From contig CAJJDN010000132.1 of assembly GCA_905182985.1 (NCBI GenBank), positions 166,716 through 230,715 of the forward strand: 64,000 nt of DNA. Reading direction: 5' to 3'. This document shows, one piece after another, positions 54,312 to 64,000 of the stretch (the stretch's first letter is position 1; each line of letters begins with the position of its first letter). The notes under the pieces were generated by a model. That model did not search any database. It was not told the origin of the DNA and saw nothing but the letters and a program-made list of their open reading frames with translations. The position numbers and the translations under genes were made by a program. The stretch comes from Paramecium sonneborni. Its lineage: Eukaryota; Ciliophora; Oligohymenophorea; Peniculida; Parameciidae.

Positions 54312-55368
54312 TCATCCCTTAAGATCCTTTGCAAATATCTTTTATTCTTTTAACTCATTTAATTTTCTCTAGTTATCACTTTTTTAAAACATATTCTCTA
54401 TTCCAATCTAAAATGTTTCTATCCATCTATTTTGATTCACAAACATATATATTCTAATCTATTTTTATATCCATCGAAATTCAACTTTCAATTAGTTTAA
54501 TGCACAATTCTTTTCATATTCTATTAATTCTAATTTCAATAAATAATTATTCTAAGTCCTGCAACTGAAAAATAATTTCATAAAATCTTTTTGTGTCATT
54601 TTTTTAATCCTTTTTTAAAATAAAAGCTCCCATTTAAGCCAATATAATTCCCATATCTTAATACTATAACCTGTGAGCTTAAGATGAAGCATATAATAAA
54701 TATCATTTTATTTTCTATCCATTTCACATATCTTAAGAATTAAGACCAAATTAAAATATGAAAATTTTTTATTTCTTTTTTATTGATTTAGAGCTTCAAA
54801 GCAATTATCTAAATTTTGTAGATTTTTTAATGAACATGAAATTCTATATAATCTAGCTGAAATTAAAAGACATAATCTCATATGCTATTTAAAGTTGTAT
54901 TTATTGTATTTCTCGCTAAGTTGAAAATATAGTTTATAAATTTGATTGTATTTAAATTTGAAAGTAATAAATTTAGGATCTAAAAATTTAATAAATTTTT
55001 ATCTATCTTAACTTATTATTTTCACCTTTCTACAATGTAGTAAAATAAAATCTATCAAGTTTAAACTCAATAATCAACTAAAAAACAAATTTCCTTTATA
55101 GATATATTCTAATCTGATTTGGAAGGAATAGTTTGAAATTCTAAACTTCAATAGAATGTTGATTTTTCAAGACTTGGAAACTTATGTAATTATTTTTTAA
55201 GTAATATTAAGAGAATATGACTCTTTTGTATTTTAATTTTATTAAATACATTTACTCTGTAAATAGAACTTTTGAATTTATTTGCAGAAACACTAAGAAA
55301 GAGAAATAAGTATTTTTATGCTACAAACAATCCAATTTTTACTCATTTGGAATAATCAATGATTTCAT
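54312..55368 (-). CDS. Hypothetical Lys/Leu-rich protein (uncertain model)
   Basis: A TGA-free frame of about 345 residues runs from ATG 55368 to TGA 54312, with one 19-nt intron near 55005-55025. It has F/Y/K/L-rich helices such as KDRQKFIKFLDPKFITFKFK, then LCLLISARLYRISCSLKNLQ and RRIKKMTQKDFMKLFF-like segments, suggestive of a helical repeat protein. No family recognised. Other frames in the 5' half are also open for long stretches, so the start and first exon are uncertain. The ATG overlaps the stop of the upstream gene by ATGA; alternatively both frames belong to one gene joined by introns I could not place. Confidence 0.42.
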
Positions 55369-56739
55369 CGCAAGAAATACCTTTCTTATTCGAAAATCTT
55401 TGTTGTTCCAAAGTTCTTTTAATCCTTCTTTTGTTTTCCCTCTTATGACACAAAAAATGTTGATGTTTTTTTTTTCTTGATAAAGTTATGTTAAATAGCC
55501 TCATCTGCAAACTAGAGAGCTTAACAAAATTAATTTTCAGATGTAGGTTTATTATTTTTCTTGTATCAATTCATTATTATATTTTTAATGATTAAATAAA
55601 TTTATACCTTCAATATTATGAGCATTTATATAATCATCTATTTTGATATCATTTAATTGATAATATATAATTATCATCGAACTTAAATATATATATAACA
55701 TAGATAATTCATTTTTATAATTTTCTTGTTTAAAAGAGTTTTTAATTAGAAACATCAATTATATCAACATTAGTGCTAATCAAATACGATTAACGCAGTC
55801 TATTAGGACAAGATTGATGTTTACATTTTACAGATTTCTGAGCATCTATAGAATCTGTATATAATTAGTTTAATTTATATTCTGCATAGGAGGCAAATGA
55901 TTCTTACTATTAATATTTTTATCTTTCAGTTTAACATTGATTGTTTGCTATTTGCAAAGGATGTGCCTTTTTTGTCTTCATTATTTTCATTGAAGTTCCT
56001 TTGAAATAATTTTTATGGAATAAATCCTAAACTTTATATTATTACTACTATAAAATATTAAATTACTTTGACAGCTGTTTATTGTTATTGATATTCCTAT
56101 TATTTTAATTGTTTTTTAATTTAATTTTCTAAATATTGAAATTTCTTATTATCATCTGTGAGTCTTAAGAATCTTTCCTTTTACAAATAATTTAATTCTT
56201 TATTTTTCTCTAAAAATAAACATACTTCTCTCTCTATTTATGATTCTATTTGAAGGGGATCCTTTTCAGTAAAAAATCTGGATATTTTTCTTGATTTAAG
56301 TTATGAATTTTCTTATTTTTTTTCATCTTAAGTCTTTGTAGATTGTGTAACACCGCTATTATTTATTGTTGGATGAATCTTATTGCCTATCTGACAATAT
56401 CTAAGAATTACTCTAGACTCTTTCTAGATTTCTTACTTTTTATTCTTTTCTCCGCTCAGTAGTTACATTACCATTTCCAATCGCTCTTATTTTCTATATT
56501 ATTCTTAATCACTTTTCTTCTTCTTAAATTTATTTAACATTTTTTTGAAAACGTGTTAATATTTTTACATTTTAGCGATATCTTCAGATTTTGCAATTTA
56601 TTCTCTTCTATCAATTATATGATCAATTAATTATATTCTTTGCCTATATGTGTTTAATCCTTCAACAGCCTTCTTAACTTGAACTTAAGAGAAAACATCA
56701 GAAATTTTATTATATGTTTTCGAGATTTAGCAATTCATA
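55365..56739 (-). CDS. Coiled-coil hypothetical protein
   Basis: The frame starts MNCQISKTYNKISDVFSQVQ and continues as coiled coil (KKAVEGLNTYRQRIQLIDHI; EREVCLFLEKNKELNYLQKE). It is Gln-rich, with a 19-nt intron near 56060 and at least one more to join the next part (KSVKCKHQSCPNRLRQSYLI). The tail reads ALQFADEAIQHNFIKKKKTS and ends GTTKIFEQERYFLR at TGA 55365-55367. The KCKHQSCPNRL segment has two Cys and a His, but no full zinc motif. No family recognised. Confidence 0.5.
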
Positions 56740-56809
56740 CTGAGTCTGTTATTAAAATTTTAATATATTTTTGACATATTGATTGAGAAATAATAACGTA
56801 AAATAATTA

Positions 56810-59189
56810 TCATCTATTAGTAAAATCAAACTTAAAGCTATTATAATTCATCAATCTCTCGGCTGTTTCTACTATTTAAAGGATGGACTCTTGTACTTCC
56901 TGTGATAATATGGTTAATTTAATGATGTTGCTTAATTAAATTGCTATAATAGTTAATTTTTGTTACTTAGTTTTTGGTTAAGGGGTGGGTTAAACAGTTT
57001 CTTACTGTATTTTTATCCATTTTTCTTTGGCTGCATCTAAAGTAACAGGATTGCGTCTATCATAATCATCATAAAAAGTTAAGAATTTTTGATCATATGA
57101 TTCAACAGTGGCATTATCAATTCCTAAATCCACTATGCAACCACAGATTTTCTAAATTGGCACTAAATAATGCAGTGTTGAGAATCCCAATTACAGCCAT
57201 GTAAGATAGTGTACTTAATCATAATTCACCCATTCCCAAAAGGTACATCCTAACTAAATTATGAGTATTGATTTTTACGGAAAATAATAATAGAATTAAT
57301 TCGATATAAAAATCGATCATTGCTTCAGCCATTGCACTTCCTGTTGGAGCAGGCTTTGAGTCTCTTCTAATTAATAAGTATTTTTCTGTCCAATAAATAC
57401 AAACAATTGAGAAAAATGTAAAGCAAACTCCAATAGGTAATAATGCTGAATATAAAAATGTAAACAAAAGTGTCTTGCAAAGATTAGCATATTTTTAAGA
57501 TAAATCAATTGAGGGTCCTTCAAATGCTCTATAATAAAAATAATTTTTACTAATTAGCTTCATTTTAAGTATATTTGCAATTTTCCCCTTATCTGATAAT
57601 TTTTTATCTGACATATAACTTATAAAAATATTTAATGTCTAACAATAAAGTTAGCCATGGCATTATTGAATTAGTAATAAAAATCAACATAACATCTGAG
57701 TTGAGTCCACCTGTTTGCCAAATTGCTTGATTTAAACTTGAAACATCTTCAGTAATAAATAGATTAATAATTAAAGTCAAAATGGCAGTATTGAGAAATT
57801 GAGCTACTCCCATTTTATAAGCCACGCTTACATCATAATCTGTCCTTGTAGCTTACTATTCTAATTCAGCAAATTTAACGATCATTCTAGCTAAAACCAC
57901 ATTTATGATTGAGATGAGAATTGATGAAGCAAAGCCAAGAAGATTAATTAAATATATTTAAGCATTTGAGTCTTTTGAAATATTTTTATTAATGACATTT
58001 TGAAGATAAGACAATCCAAGTAATAAACCAAAACCAATGGCTAACAGAAATAAAGTCATAAGATTAGTAATTAATGTTCTTTTATATTATTCTTTAATTG
58101 TTATTCCTAGATTACCCCAAATAATATCTCCAGGTTCTGGTGCTTTTCTTACTAAAAGATTATTATTTCTAAACTTTTTAAATTCATTTTATTCAAATCC
58201 TAATTAATCTAGCAATATTTAAAACCTTGTCGCTTTAAAGGTTTTACAAATATTATCAGCTTATTTTTCATAATTGTAACTTATTATGCAAATTCCACTA
58301 AAATCGAAAATAGTTGCTCTATTGTCTTCCATATAATCTAATTCTTTTGAAATTTTATCAATTTCTTCTATTAATTGTAGTCTTGATGGAATTGATTTAG
58401 GTATTTTTTTTCCTTCAGCTTCTAATTCAAGTACTTTTGTAAGAACTGTTTCTTTTAGTTGTTTTTGAGTGTTTAATTTTAAATATGGTTGGATTTCATA
58501 TGCAATACATAGTTTTCTTAATTCGACAGTTTCATTTTGAAAGGATTACGTAAAATATTCGTAAATTTCAGTTTCTTTAGCATCTCTTGGAATATTTTCA
58601 ACAATGATTGAAAAATCAGAAGCCAATATAGCAGCATCATCCAATTCCATTGCAATTTTACTTATATGTCTTCTGTAAAATAAGGTCATAAATAAAATAA
58701 CTATTAGGGATATAAAATTTAGAATGCTACGAATTTCGTCGAATTGTCTATTAGATATAGATTATAATTATTACTCATTATCGTTTGTCAAAGAGAATTA
58801 GTTGAAAAAATCTGTTTTACATTTATCAGCTAGAGAAATGTTTAATTAACTACATCGTTTTCCTTAAGAATTAGCATATATATTATATCCGCAACTAATA
58901 GCACTAATAATATTTTAATATATTAATACATATAAGTAAAAACAAGAACTCCAGAAAACACCAAGAAATCAAAATATAATGCGATTCCTGAACCATTGAA
59001 ACTGAATTCATTCCTTGATGAGCATAATGGAATTTCTTCAATTACAGTTGGTAATCCACAACAAGGACAAACATTTGTTTTATCAAGGTCAATATTAGGA
59101 TCTGTCTTTGCAAATTTAGTTGCAGCAGCATGCATCATTGCGATCTAAATCTTTGGAGGCCTTTAGAAATCATCATAAATTGCCTCCAT
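56810..59189 (-). CDS. OSCA/TMEM63 (CSC1-like) mechanosensitive-type channel
   Basis: 770 residues with introns 58904-58929 (26 nt), 57619-57643 (25 nt) and 57214-57229 (16 nt); together they give a length divisible by three. N-terminus: Cys cluster CPCCGLPT, then PLCSSRNEFSFNGSGIALYF and a first TM. A cytosolic RRM-like insert begins FSIIVENIPRDAKETEIYEY, and the family signature APEPGDIIWGNLG precedes the 7-TM block. Within it are LFTFLYSALLPIGVCF, YWTEKYLLIRRDSKPAPTG and, after the 16-nt intron, HYLTWLQLGFSTLHYLVPIQ. A short cytosolic tail follows. Family members form Ca2+-permeable, osmotic or tension-gated channels. Without the 16-nt intron a TGA would cut the protein inside the membrane block. 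Confidence 0.88.
57214..57229 (-). other. Candidate 16-nt intron
   Basis: Minus-strand GTGAATTATGATTAAG. Removal eliminates an in-frame TGA and continues the channel into HYLTWLQLGFSTLHYLVP. The same 16 nt occur in the second gene (60476-60491 and 62946-62961). Confidence 0.55.
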
Positions 59190-59660
59190 TTTTTATTCTT
59201 CGTTTTCTTCAACTCCAATTACTTAAAGAACTTAATTCAACATATAAAAATATCAATTTCTAATTGCTATTTATTAGAGTCTTTAAATAATTAATTTTGA
59301 TAATTTGATTAAATCTGAAATATTATATCATTAATATGATTTTAATATTAGTGAGGGTAAGAATTAAAATATTAAGAGTTTATTGTCTTTTTTGAAGTTT
59401 TTAATTTGATCCAGTCATGTTTATAAGTGAATATTATTTTTTTAGTATTTATGAAATCTTAGCAATTAAACTTTGGTTCCTTAAAAAATTGACAATTTAT
59501 TGACTTTATAGTGATTGATACTAAAATTATAAAAATTGATTGCTTATTTTCGCTACATAGTTGTATTTTTCAGAAAATATAATTTATCTAAAAATTCAAT
59601 AATTTAGAAATTTTCATATCAACAGATAGATCATTTTGATTTTGAATAATTTTTATCTAA
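59190..59660. other. Intergenic, no feature seen
   Basis: AT-rich segment between the start of the first OSCA-like gene and the end of the extended frame of the second. No supported gene. Confidence 0.45.
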
Positions 59661-61101
59661 TCATTTAAAGCAGGTAATAAAAAAAATATTTTTAATGCTG
59701 ACTTAGATATTTGATAATATTTTACTCTCAATAAAGTATTTTTTAAGAAGAATTTTCTCTAACCAAATTCTATTTAAATAATTTCTAACTTTATTTTGCA
59801 TCAAGACATCAAGAAAATATTGCTTTTATATAGATTGTTAGAATATTTTAATCAATCTACAAAATGTATAAGTAATAGATATATATATGATTTACAAACG
59901 TGCATTATTTGATAGTTAAACCATAGCCAGCTCAAATAATTTATATGAAGATCTAGAAATCTTAATTAACAAAAAAATACATAAGAATAATTTTATTTCA
60001 TGAAATAACAATTTCAAATGTTAATCCTAATTATACGAATTTAAGATTATATTAGAATTATATTATTTATAACACATTATATTTAAATCAAGATTAAAGT
60101 TCTTATATTTAATCAATATCTTTGATATTCCTACTATCTAAGGGATGAATTTTGGCTATTCCCGAAGAGATATGATTGATTTAATGAAATTTTTTAATTA
60201 AATTTCTACTATTACAATTTCTTATTACTTAGTTTTTGGTTAAAAATTGGATTAAACAGTTTCCTAATGAAGTTTTATCCATTTTTCTTTTGCTGAATCC
60301 AAAGTAACAGGATTGCGTCTATCATAATCATCATAAAAAGTTAAGAATTTTTGATCATATGTTTCAACAGTGGCATTGTCAATCCCTAAATCCACTATGC
60401 AACCACAGACTTTCTAAATTGGTACTAAATAATGCAGTGTTGAGAATCCCAATTACAGCCATGTAAGATAGTGTACTTAATCATAATTCACCCATTCCCA
60501 AAAGGTACATCCTAACTAAATTATGAGTATTGATTTTTACGGAAAATAATAATAGAATTAATTCGATATAAAAATCGATCATTGCTTCAGCCATTGCACT
60601 TCCTGTTGGAGCAGGCTTTGAGTCTCTTCTAATTAATAAGTATTTTTCTGTCCAATAAATACAAACAATTGAGAAAAATGTAAAGCAAACTCCAATAGGT
60701 AATAATGCTGAATATAAAAATGTAAACATTAAAGTCTTGCATAAATTAGCATATTTTTAAGATAAATCAATTGAGGGTCCTTCAAATGCTCTAAAATATA
60801 AATAATTTTTACTAATTAGCTTCATTTTAGGTATATTTGCAATCTTCTCCTTATCTTATAATTTTTTGTCTGACATATAACTTATAAAAATAATTAACAT
60901 CTAACAATTAAGTTAGCCAAGGCATAATTGAATTAGTAATAAAAATCAACATAATATTTGAATTCAGTCCTCCTGTTTGCCAAATTGCTTGATTTAAACT
61001 TGAAACATCTTCAGTAATAAATAGATTAATAATTAAAGTCAAAATGGCAGTATTGAGAAATTGAGCTACTCCCATTTTATAAGCCACGCTTACATCATAA
61101 T
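59661..61101 (-). CDS. Second OSCA/TMEM63-like gene, 3' part, insertion-free version (cut by N)
   Basis: Covers the C-terminal half of a paralog of the gene at 56810-59189, including MFTFLYSALLPIGVCF and YWTEKYLLIRRD. The 5' end is lost at the N in 61102. Unlike the first gene, the frame does not stop after the shared tail (KWIKLHQETVQSNFQPKTKQ). It runs on TGA-free for about 170 more codons to 59661, through FELAMVQLSNNARLQIIYIS at the site where the other contig carries the 1039-bp insertion. The extension has no homology to the family that I can see; it may be read-through of lost stop codon sequence. Confidence 0.6.
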
Positions 61102-63571
61102 NAGGTAATAAAAAAAATATTTTTAATGCTGACTTAGATATTTGATAATATTTTACTCTCAATAAAGTATTTTTTAAGAAGAATTTTCTCTAACCAAATT
61201 CTATTTAAATAATTTCTAACTTTATTTTGCATCAAGACATCAAGAAAATATTGCTTTTATATAGATTGTTAGAATATTTTAATCAATCTACAAAATGTAT
61301 AAGTAATAGATATATATATGATTTACAAACGTGCATTATTTGATAATTATATTATAGTTCACTAAACATAATTAAACTATTTAAACCTCAAATTTATACT
61401 CCAGATAAAACGTATAAAAAGAAAAAAAATAAAATTGTAATTGTAATTGAATAAATGTTATCTTCGTCTTCTAACAATAAGAATTTGAATTTAATCATAA
61501 GTGCAATCCTTAAATTAATTTAAAAAGTTATGATTCTAAGTTCACTTAAATACAATCTGTTAATTGAGAATTTTCTCTAAAAATTGCATAGTGCATAGTA
61601 TACAGGTATAACTTTATATTTTTGTATTTAATAACACTTTAAAAATTCTTTATAATTAAGCAAAGATAGAATGAATTTAAATTAATATAGAAAAATATTT
61701 ATTTTTTGAATTCGTGAATTAAAAAATAAAACGCTGCGATAGCAAACTTTTAAAAATTAACCAAAATGCAGAAAAAAAAATAATTTTACAGAATTTATAT
61801 TGATGAAGAGGATGAACTATTTGCTATTTATTTTATATCTCATTGATTTCTAAATTAATTTTCTCTAAATCAATTGAGAAAAATAATATTACAATTTTAT
61901 TAAGATTGCAAAATAACGTTTAGGATTAATTGTAAAAATAAAAATTATATATAAGGTATGTTTTTATATAATAAATACTTTTCATCAACAAGCTGCTTTT
62001 AATATGATAAAAAAAAATGAAAAGAAAAAAACAATTAATTCTGAAATGATTATCAATAAATAAAAAGAAATAATCAAATATTATTTATAATCAAAAAAAG
62101 TTATTATGAATAATTCTAAAGCCCATTTAGATGAGATTTGCTATTAAACTTATAATTTGGAAAAATAATAATAAAAAAAATGCAATTTTGAATTAATTTC
62201 TTTTAAAAGAAAATTGAAAAAATACTGAACATAATTGTTTTAATTTTTATTTTGTAAAAAGTAATTTACCTGTAATCCTTTACACGCAATCATTGTAAAA
62301 ATAAATTTATAAAATGTTGCCAAGAATGAATGAACGGCTTAAATGTCCTGAAAAATTTTTACATAAGTGTTTAATTTAGCAATAGTTAAACCATAGCCAG
62401 CTCAAATAATTTATATGAAGATCTAGAAATCTTAATTAACAAAAAAATACATAAGAATAATTTTATTTCATGAAATAACAATTTCAAATGTTAATCCTAA
62501 TTATACGAATTTAAGATTATATTAGAATTATATTATTTATAACACATTATATTTAAATCAAGATTAAAGTTCTTATATTTAATCAATATCTTTGATATTC
62601 CTACTATCTAAGGGATGAATTTTGGCTATTCCCGAAGAGATATGATTGATTTAATGAAATTTTTTAATTAAATTTCTACTATTACAATTTCTTATTACTT
62701 AGTTTTTGGTTAAAAATTGGATTAAACAGTTTCCTAATGAAGTTTTATCCATTTTTCTTTTGCTGAATCCAAAGTAACAGGATTGCGTCTATCATAATCA
62801 TCATAAAAAGTTAAGAATTTTTGATCATATGTTTCAACAGTGGCATTGTCAATCCCTAAATCCACTATGCAACCACAGACTTTCTAAATTGGTACTAAAT
62901 AATGCAGTGTTGAGAATCCCAATTACAGCCATGTAAGATAGTGTACTTAATCATAATTCACCCATTCCCAAAAGGTACATCCTAACTAAATTATGAGTAT
63001 TGATTTTTACGGAAAATAATAATAGAATTAATTCGATATAAAAATCGATCATTGCTTCAGCCATTGCACTTCCTGTTGGAGCAGGCTTTGAGTCTCTTCT
63101 AATTAATAAGTATTTTTCTGTCCAATAAATACAAACAATTGAGAAAAATGTAAAGCAAACTCCAACAGGTAATAATGCTGAATATAAAAATGTAAACATT
63201 AAAGTCTTGCATAAATTAGCATATTTTTAAGATAAATCAATTGAGGGTCCTTCAAATGCTCTAAAATATAAATAATTTTTACTAATTAGCTTCATTTTAG
63301 GTATATTTGCAATCTTCTCCTTATCTTATAATTTTTTGTCTGACATATAACTTATAAAAATAATTAACATCTAACAATTAAGTTAGCCAAGGCATAATTG
63401 AATTAGTAATAAAAATCAACATAATATTTGAATTCAGTCCTCCTGTTTGCCAAATTGCTTGATTTAAACTTGAAACATCTTCAGTAATAAATAGATTAAT
63501 AATTAAAGTCAAAATGGCAGTATTGAGAAATTGAGCTACTCCCATTTTATAAGCCACGCTTACATCATAAT
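59672..63571. repeat. Assembly duplication around N at 61102, with an insertion in the right copy
   Basis: 59672-59914 matches 61103-61345 (offset 1431), and 59915-61101 matches 62385-63571 (offset 2470). The change in offset, 1039 bp, is the insertion at 61346-62384. One substitution is visible (t60696 versus c63166, Ile to Val in the channel). The two contig ends therefore represent two versions of one locus. Confidence 0.9.
61346..62384. mobile_element. Candidate internal eliminated sequence (IES), 1039 bp, TA-bounded
   Basis: The insertion lies between gaTA (61344-61345) and aaTA (62383-62384); the empty version at 59911-59915 has a single TA (gaTAg). This is what precise Paramecium IES excision leaves. 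The right end, read inward, is TATTGCTA, matching the consensus TAYAGYNR at 7 of 8 positions. The left end at the exact boundary (TAATTATA) is poor, but nine bases inside there is TATAGTTC, also 7 of 8. Content is very AT-rich, with no gene seen and no transposase. If retained it adds a stop (62290-62292) to the reading frame it interrupts. Confidence 0.72.
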
Positions 63572-64000
63572 ATGTTCTTGTAGCTTACTACTCTAATTCA
63601 GTAAATTTCACAATCATTTTAGCTAAAACGGTGTTAATAATTAAAATAAGAATAGATGAAGCAAAGCCAAGAAGATTAATTAAATATATTTAAGCATTTG
63701 AGTCTTTTGAAATATTTTTATTAATGACATTTTGAAGATAAGACAATCCAAGTAATAAACCAAAACCAATGGCTAACAGAAATAAAGTCATAAGATTAGT
63801 AATTAATGTTCTTTTATATTATTCTTTAATTGTTATTCCTAGATTACCCCAAATAATATCTCCAGGTTCTGGTGCTTTTCTTACTAAAAGATTATTATTT
63901 CTAAACTTTTTAAATTCATTTTATTCAAATCCTAATTAATCTAGCAATATTTAAAACCTTGTCGCTTTAAAGGTTTTACAAATATTATCAGCTTATTTTT
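62290..64000 (-). CDS. Second OSCA/TMEM63-like gene, insertion-containing version (5' end beyond window)
   Basis: Same gene as 59661-61101, but continuous to the right edge of the window, so its N-terminus lies outside. It includes the signature APEPGDIIWGNLG near 63860, MFTFLYSALLPVGVCF, and the 25-nt and 16-nt introns in the same places as the first gene. The frame enters the 1039-bp insertion after the LAMVQL codons and stops at TGA 62290-62292. Tandem with the gene at 56810-59189, and strongly similar in the membrane block (the 57219-57467 and 62951-63199 stretches encode nearly the same residues), showing recent duplication. Confidence 0.82.

Noticed and set aside
61346..62384. Whether the insertion is a coding transposon
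   Set aside because: No long TGA-free frame, DDE-type motif or terminal inverted repeat beyond the short ends was seen.
57219..63199. Three near-identical 82-codon frames taken as a repeated small protein family
   Set aside because: They are one exon of the OSCA-like genes. Two belong to the assembly-duplicated second gene and one to the first; the apparent stop is inside the candidate 16-nt intron.

Overview
The window reads as ciliate macronuclear DNA, most likely Paramecium or a very close relative. Long reading frames appear only when TAA and TAG are read as glutamine and TGA is the sole stop. Under that code recognisable proteins emerge: VAP/MSP, Era GTPase, AGC kinase and PKG, RPL11, RPS3A, Qcr6, DnaJ, CFAP73/CCDC42-like, an ANTH adaptor and OSCA/TMEM63-like channels. 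Introns are tiny GT-AG elements, mostly 19-32 nt, with two candidates of only 16 nt. Gene spacing is often 4-40 bp. The genus is inferred from these traits; no telomere or rRNA is present to confirm it.

Layout. 1-3090 is gene-free. 3091-18269 is a dense set of unrelated genes on both strands: EF-hand protein, conserved hypotheticals, VAP-like MSP protein, PH plus papain-like hydrolase, a giant coiled-coil protein, Era GTPase and an AGC kinase. 18287-37635 is a head-to-tail minus-strand array of three large PAS-containing polytopic membrane proteins of the ciliate TmcB-like type. 37657-53376 holds coiled-coil and ciliary proteins, a decayed beta-adaptin gene, Qcr6, a membrane DnaJ, an EF-hand protein, an ANTH clathrin adaptor, PKG and two ribosomal protein genes. 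53467-56739 holds an STPGR-like protein and two hypotheticals. 56810-64000 holds tandem OSCA/TMEM63-like channel genes, the last running off the window.

The assembly is faulty in five places, where overlapping contig ends were joined by N instead of being merged: the 850-N gap at 21868-22717 and single N bases at 27951, 31305, 47033 and 61102. The repeated lengths are 432, 1871, 1341 and 1177 bp, and about 1.4 kb at the last join. Collapsing them restores three array genes of about 4.9 kb each. 

The most interesting observation is at the last join. The two overlapping versions differ by a 1039-bp AT-rich insertion bounded by TA dinucleotides, with ends resembling the Paramecium IES consensus. 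This is a candidate germline internal eliminated sequence, present in one contig and precisely absent in the other.

Other points of interest are sequence-homogenised blocks between diverged array paralogs (likely gene conversion), two same-strand gene pairs overlapping by ATGA, 16-nt introns supported by frame, divergent promoters of about 20-30 bp, and gene remnants consistent with decay after duplication.
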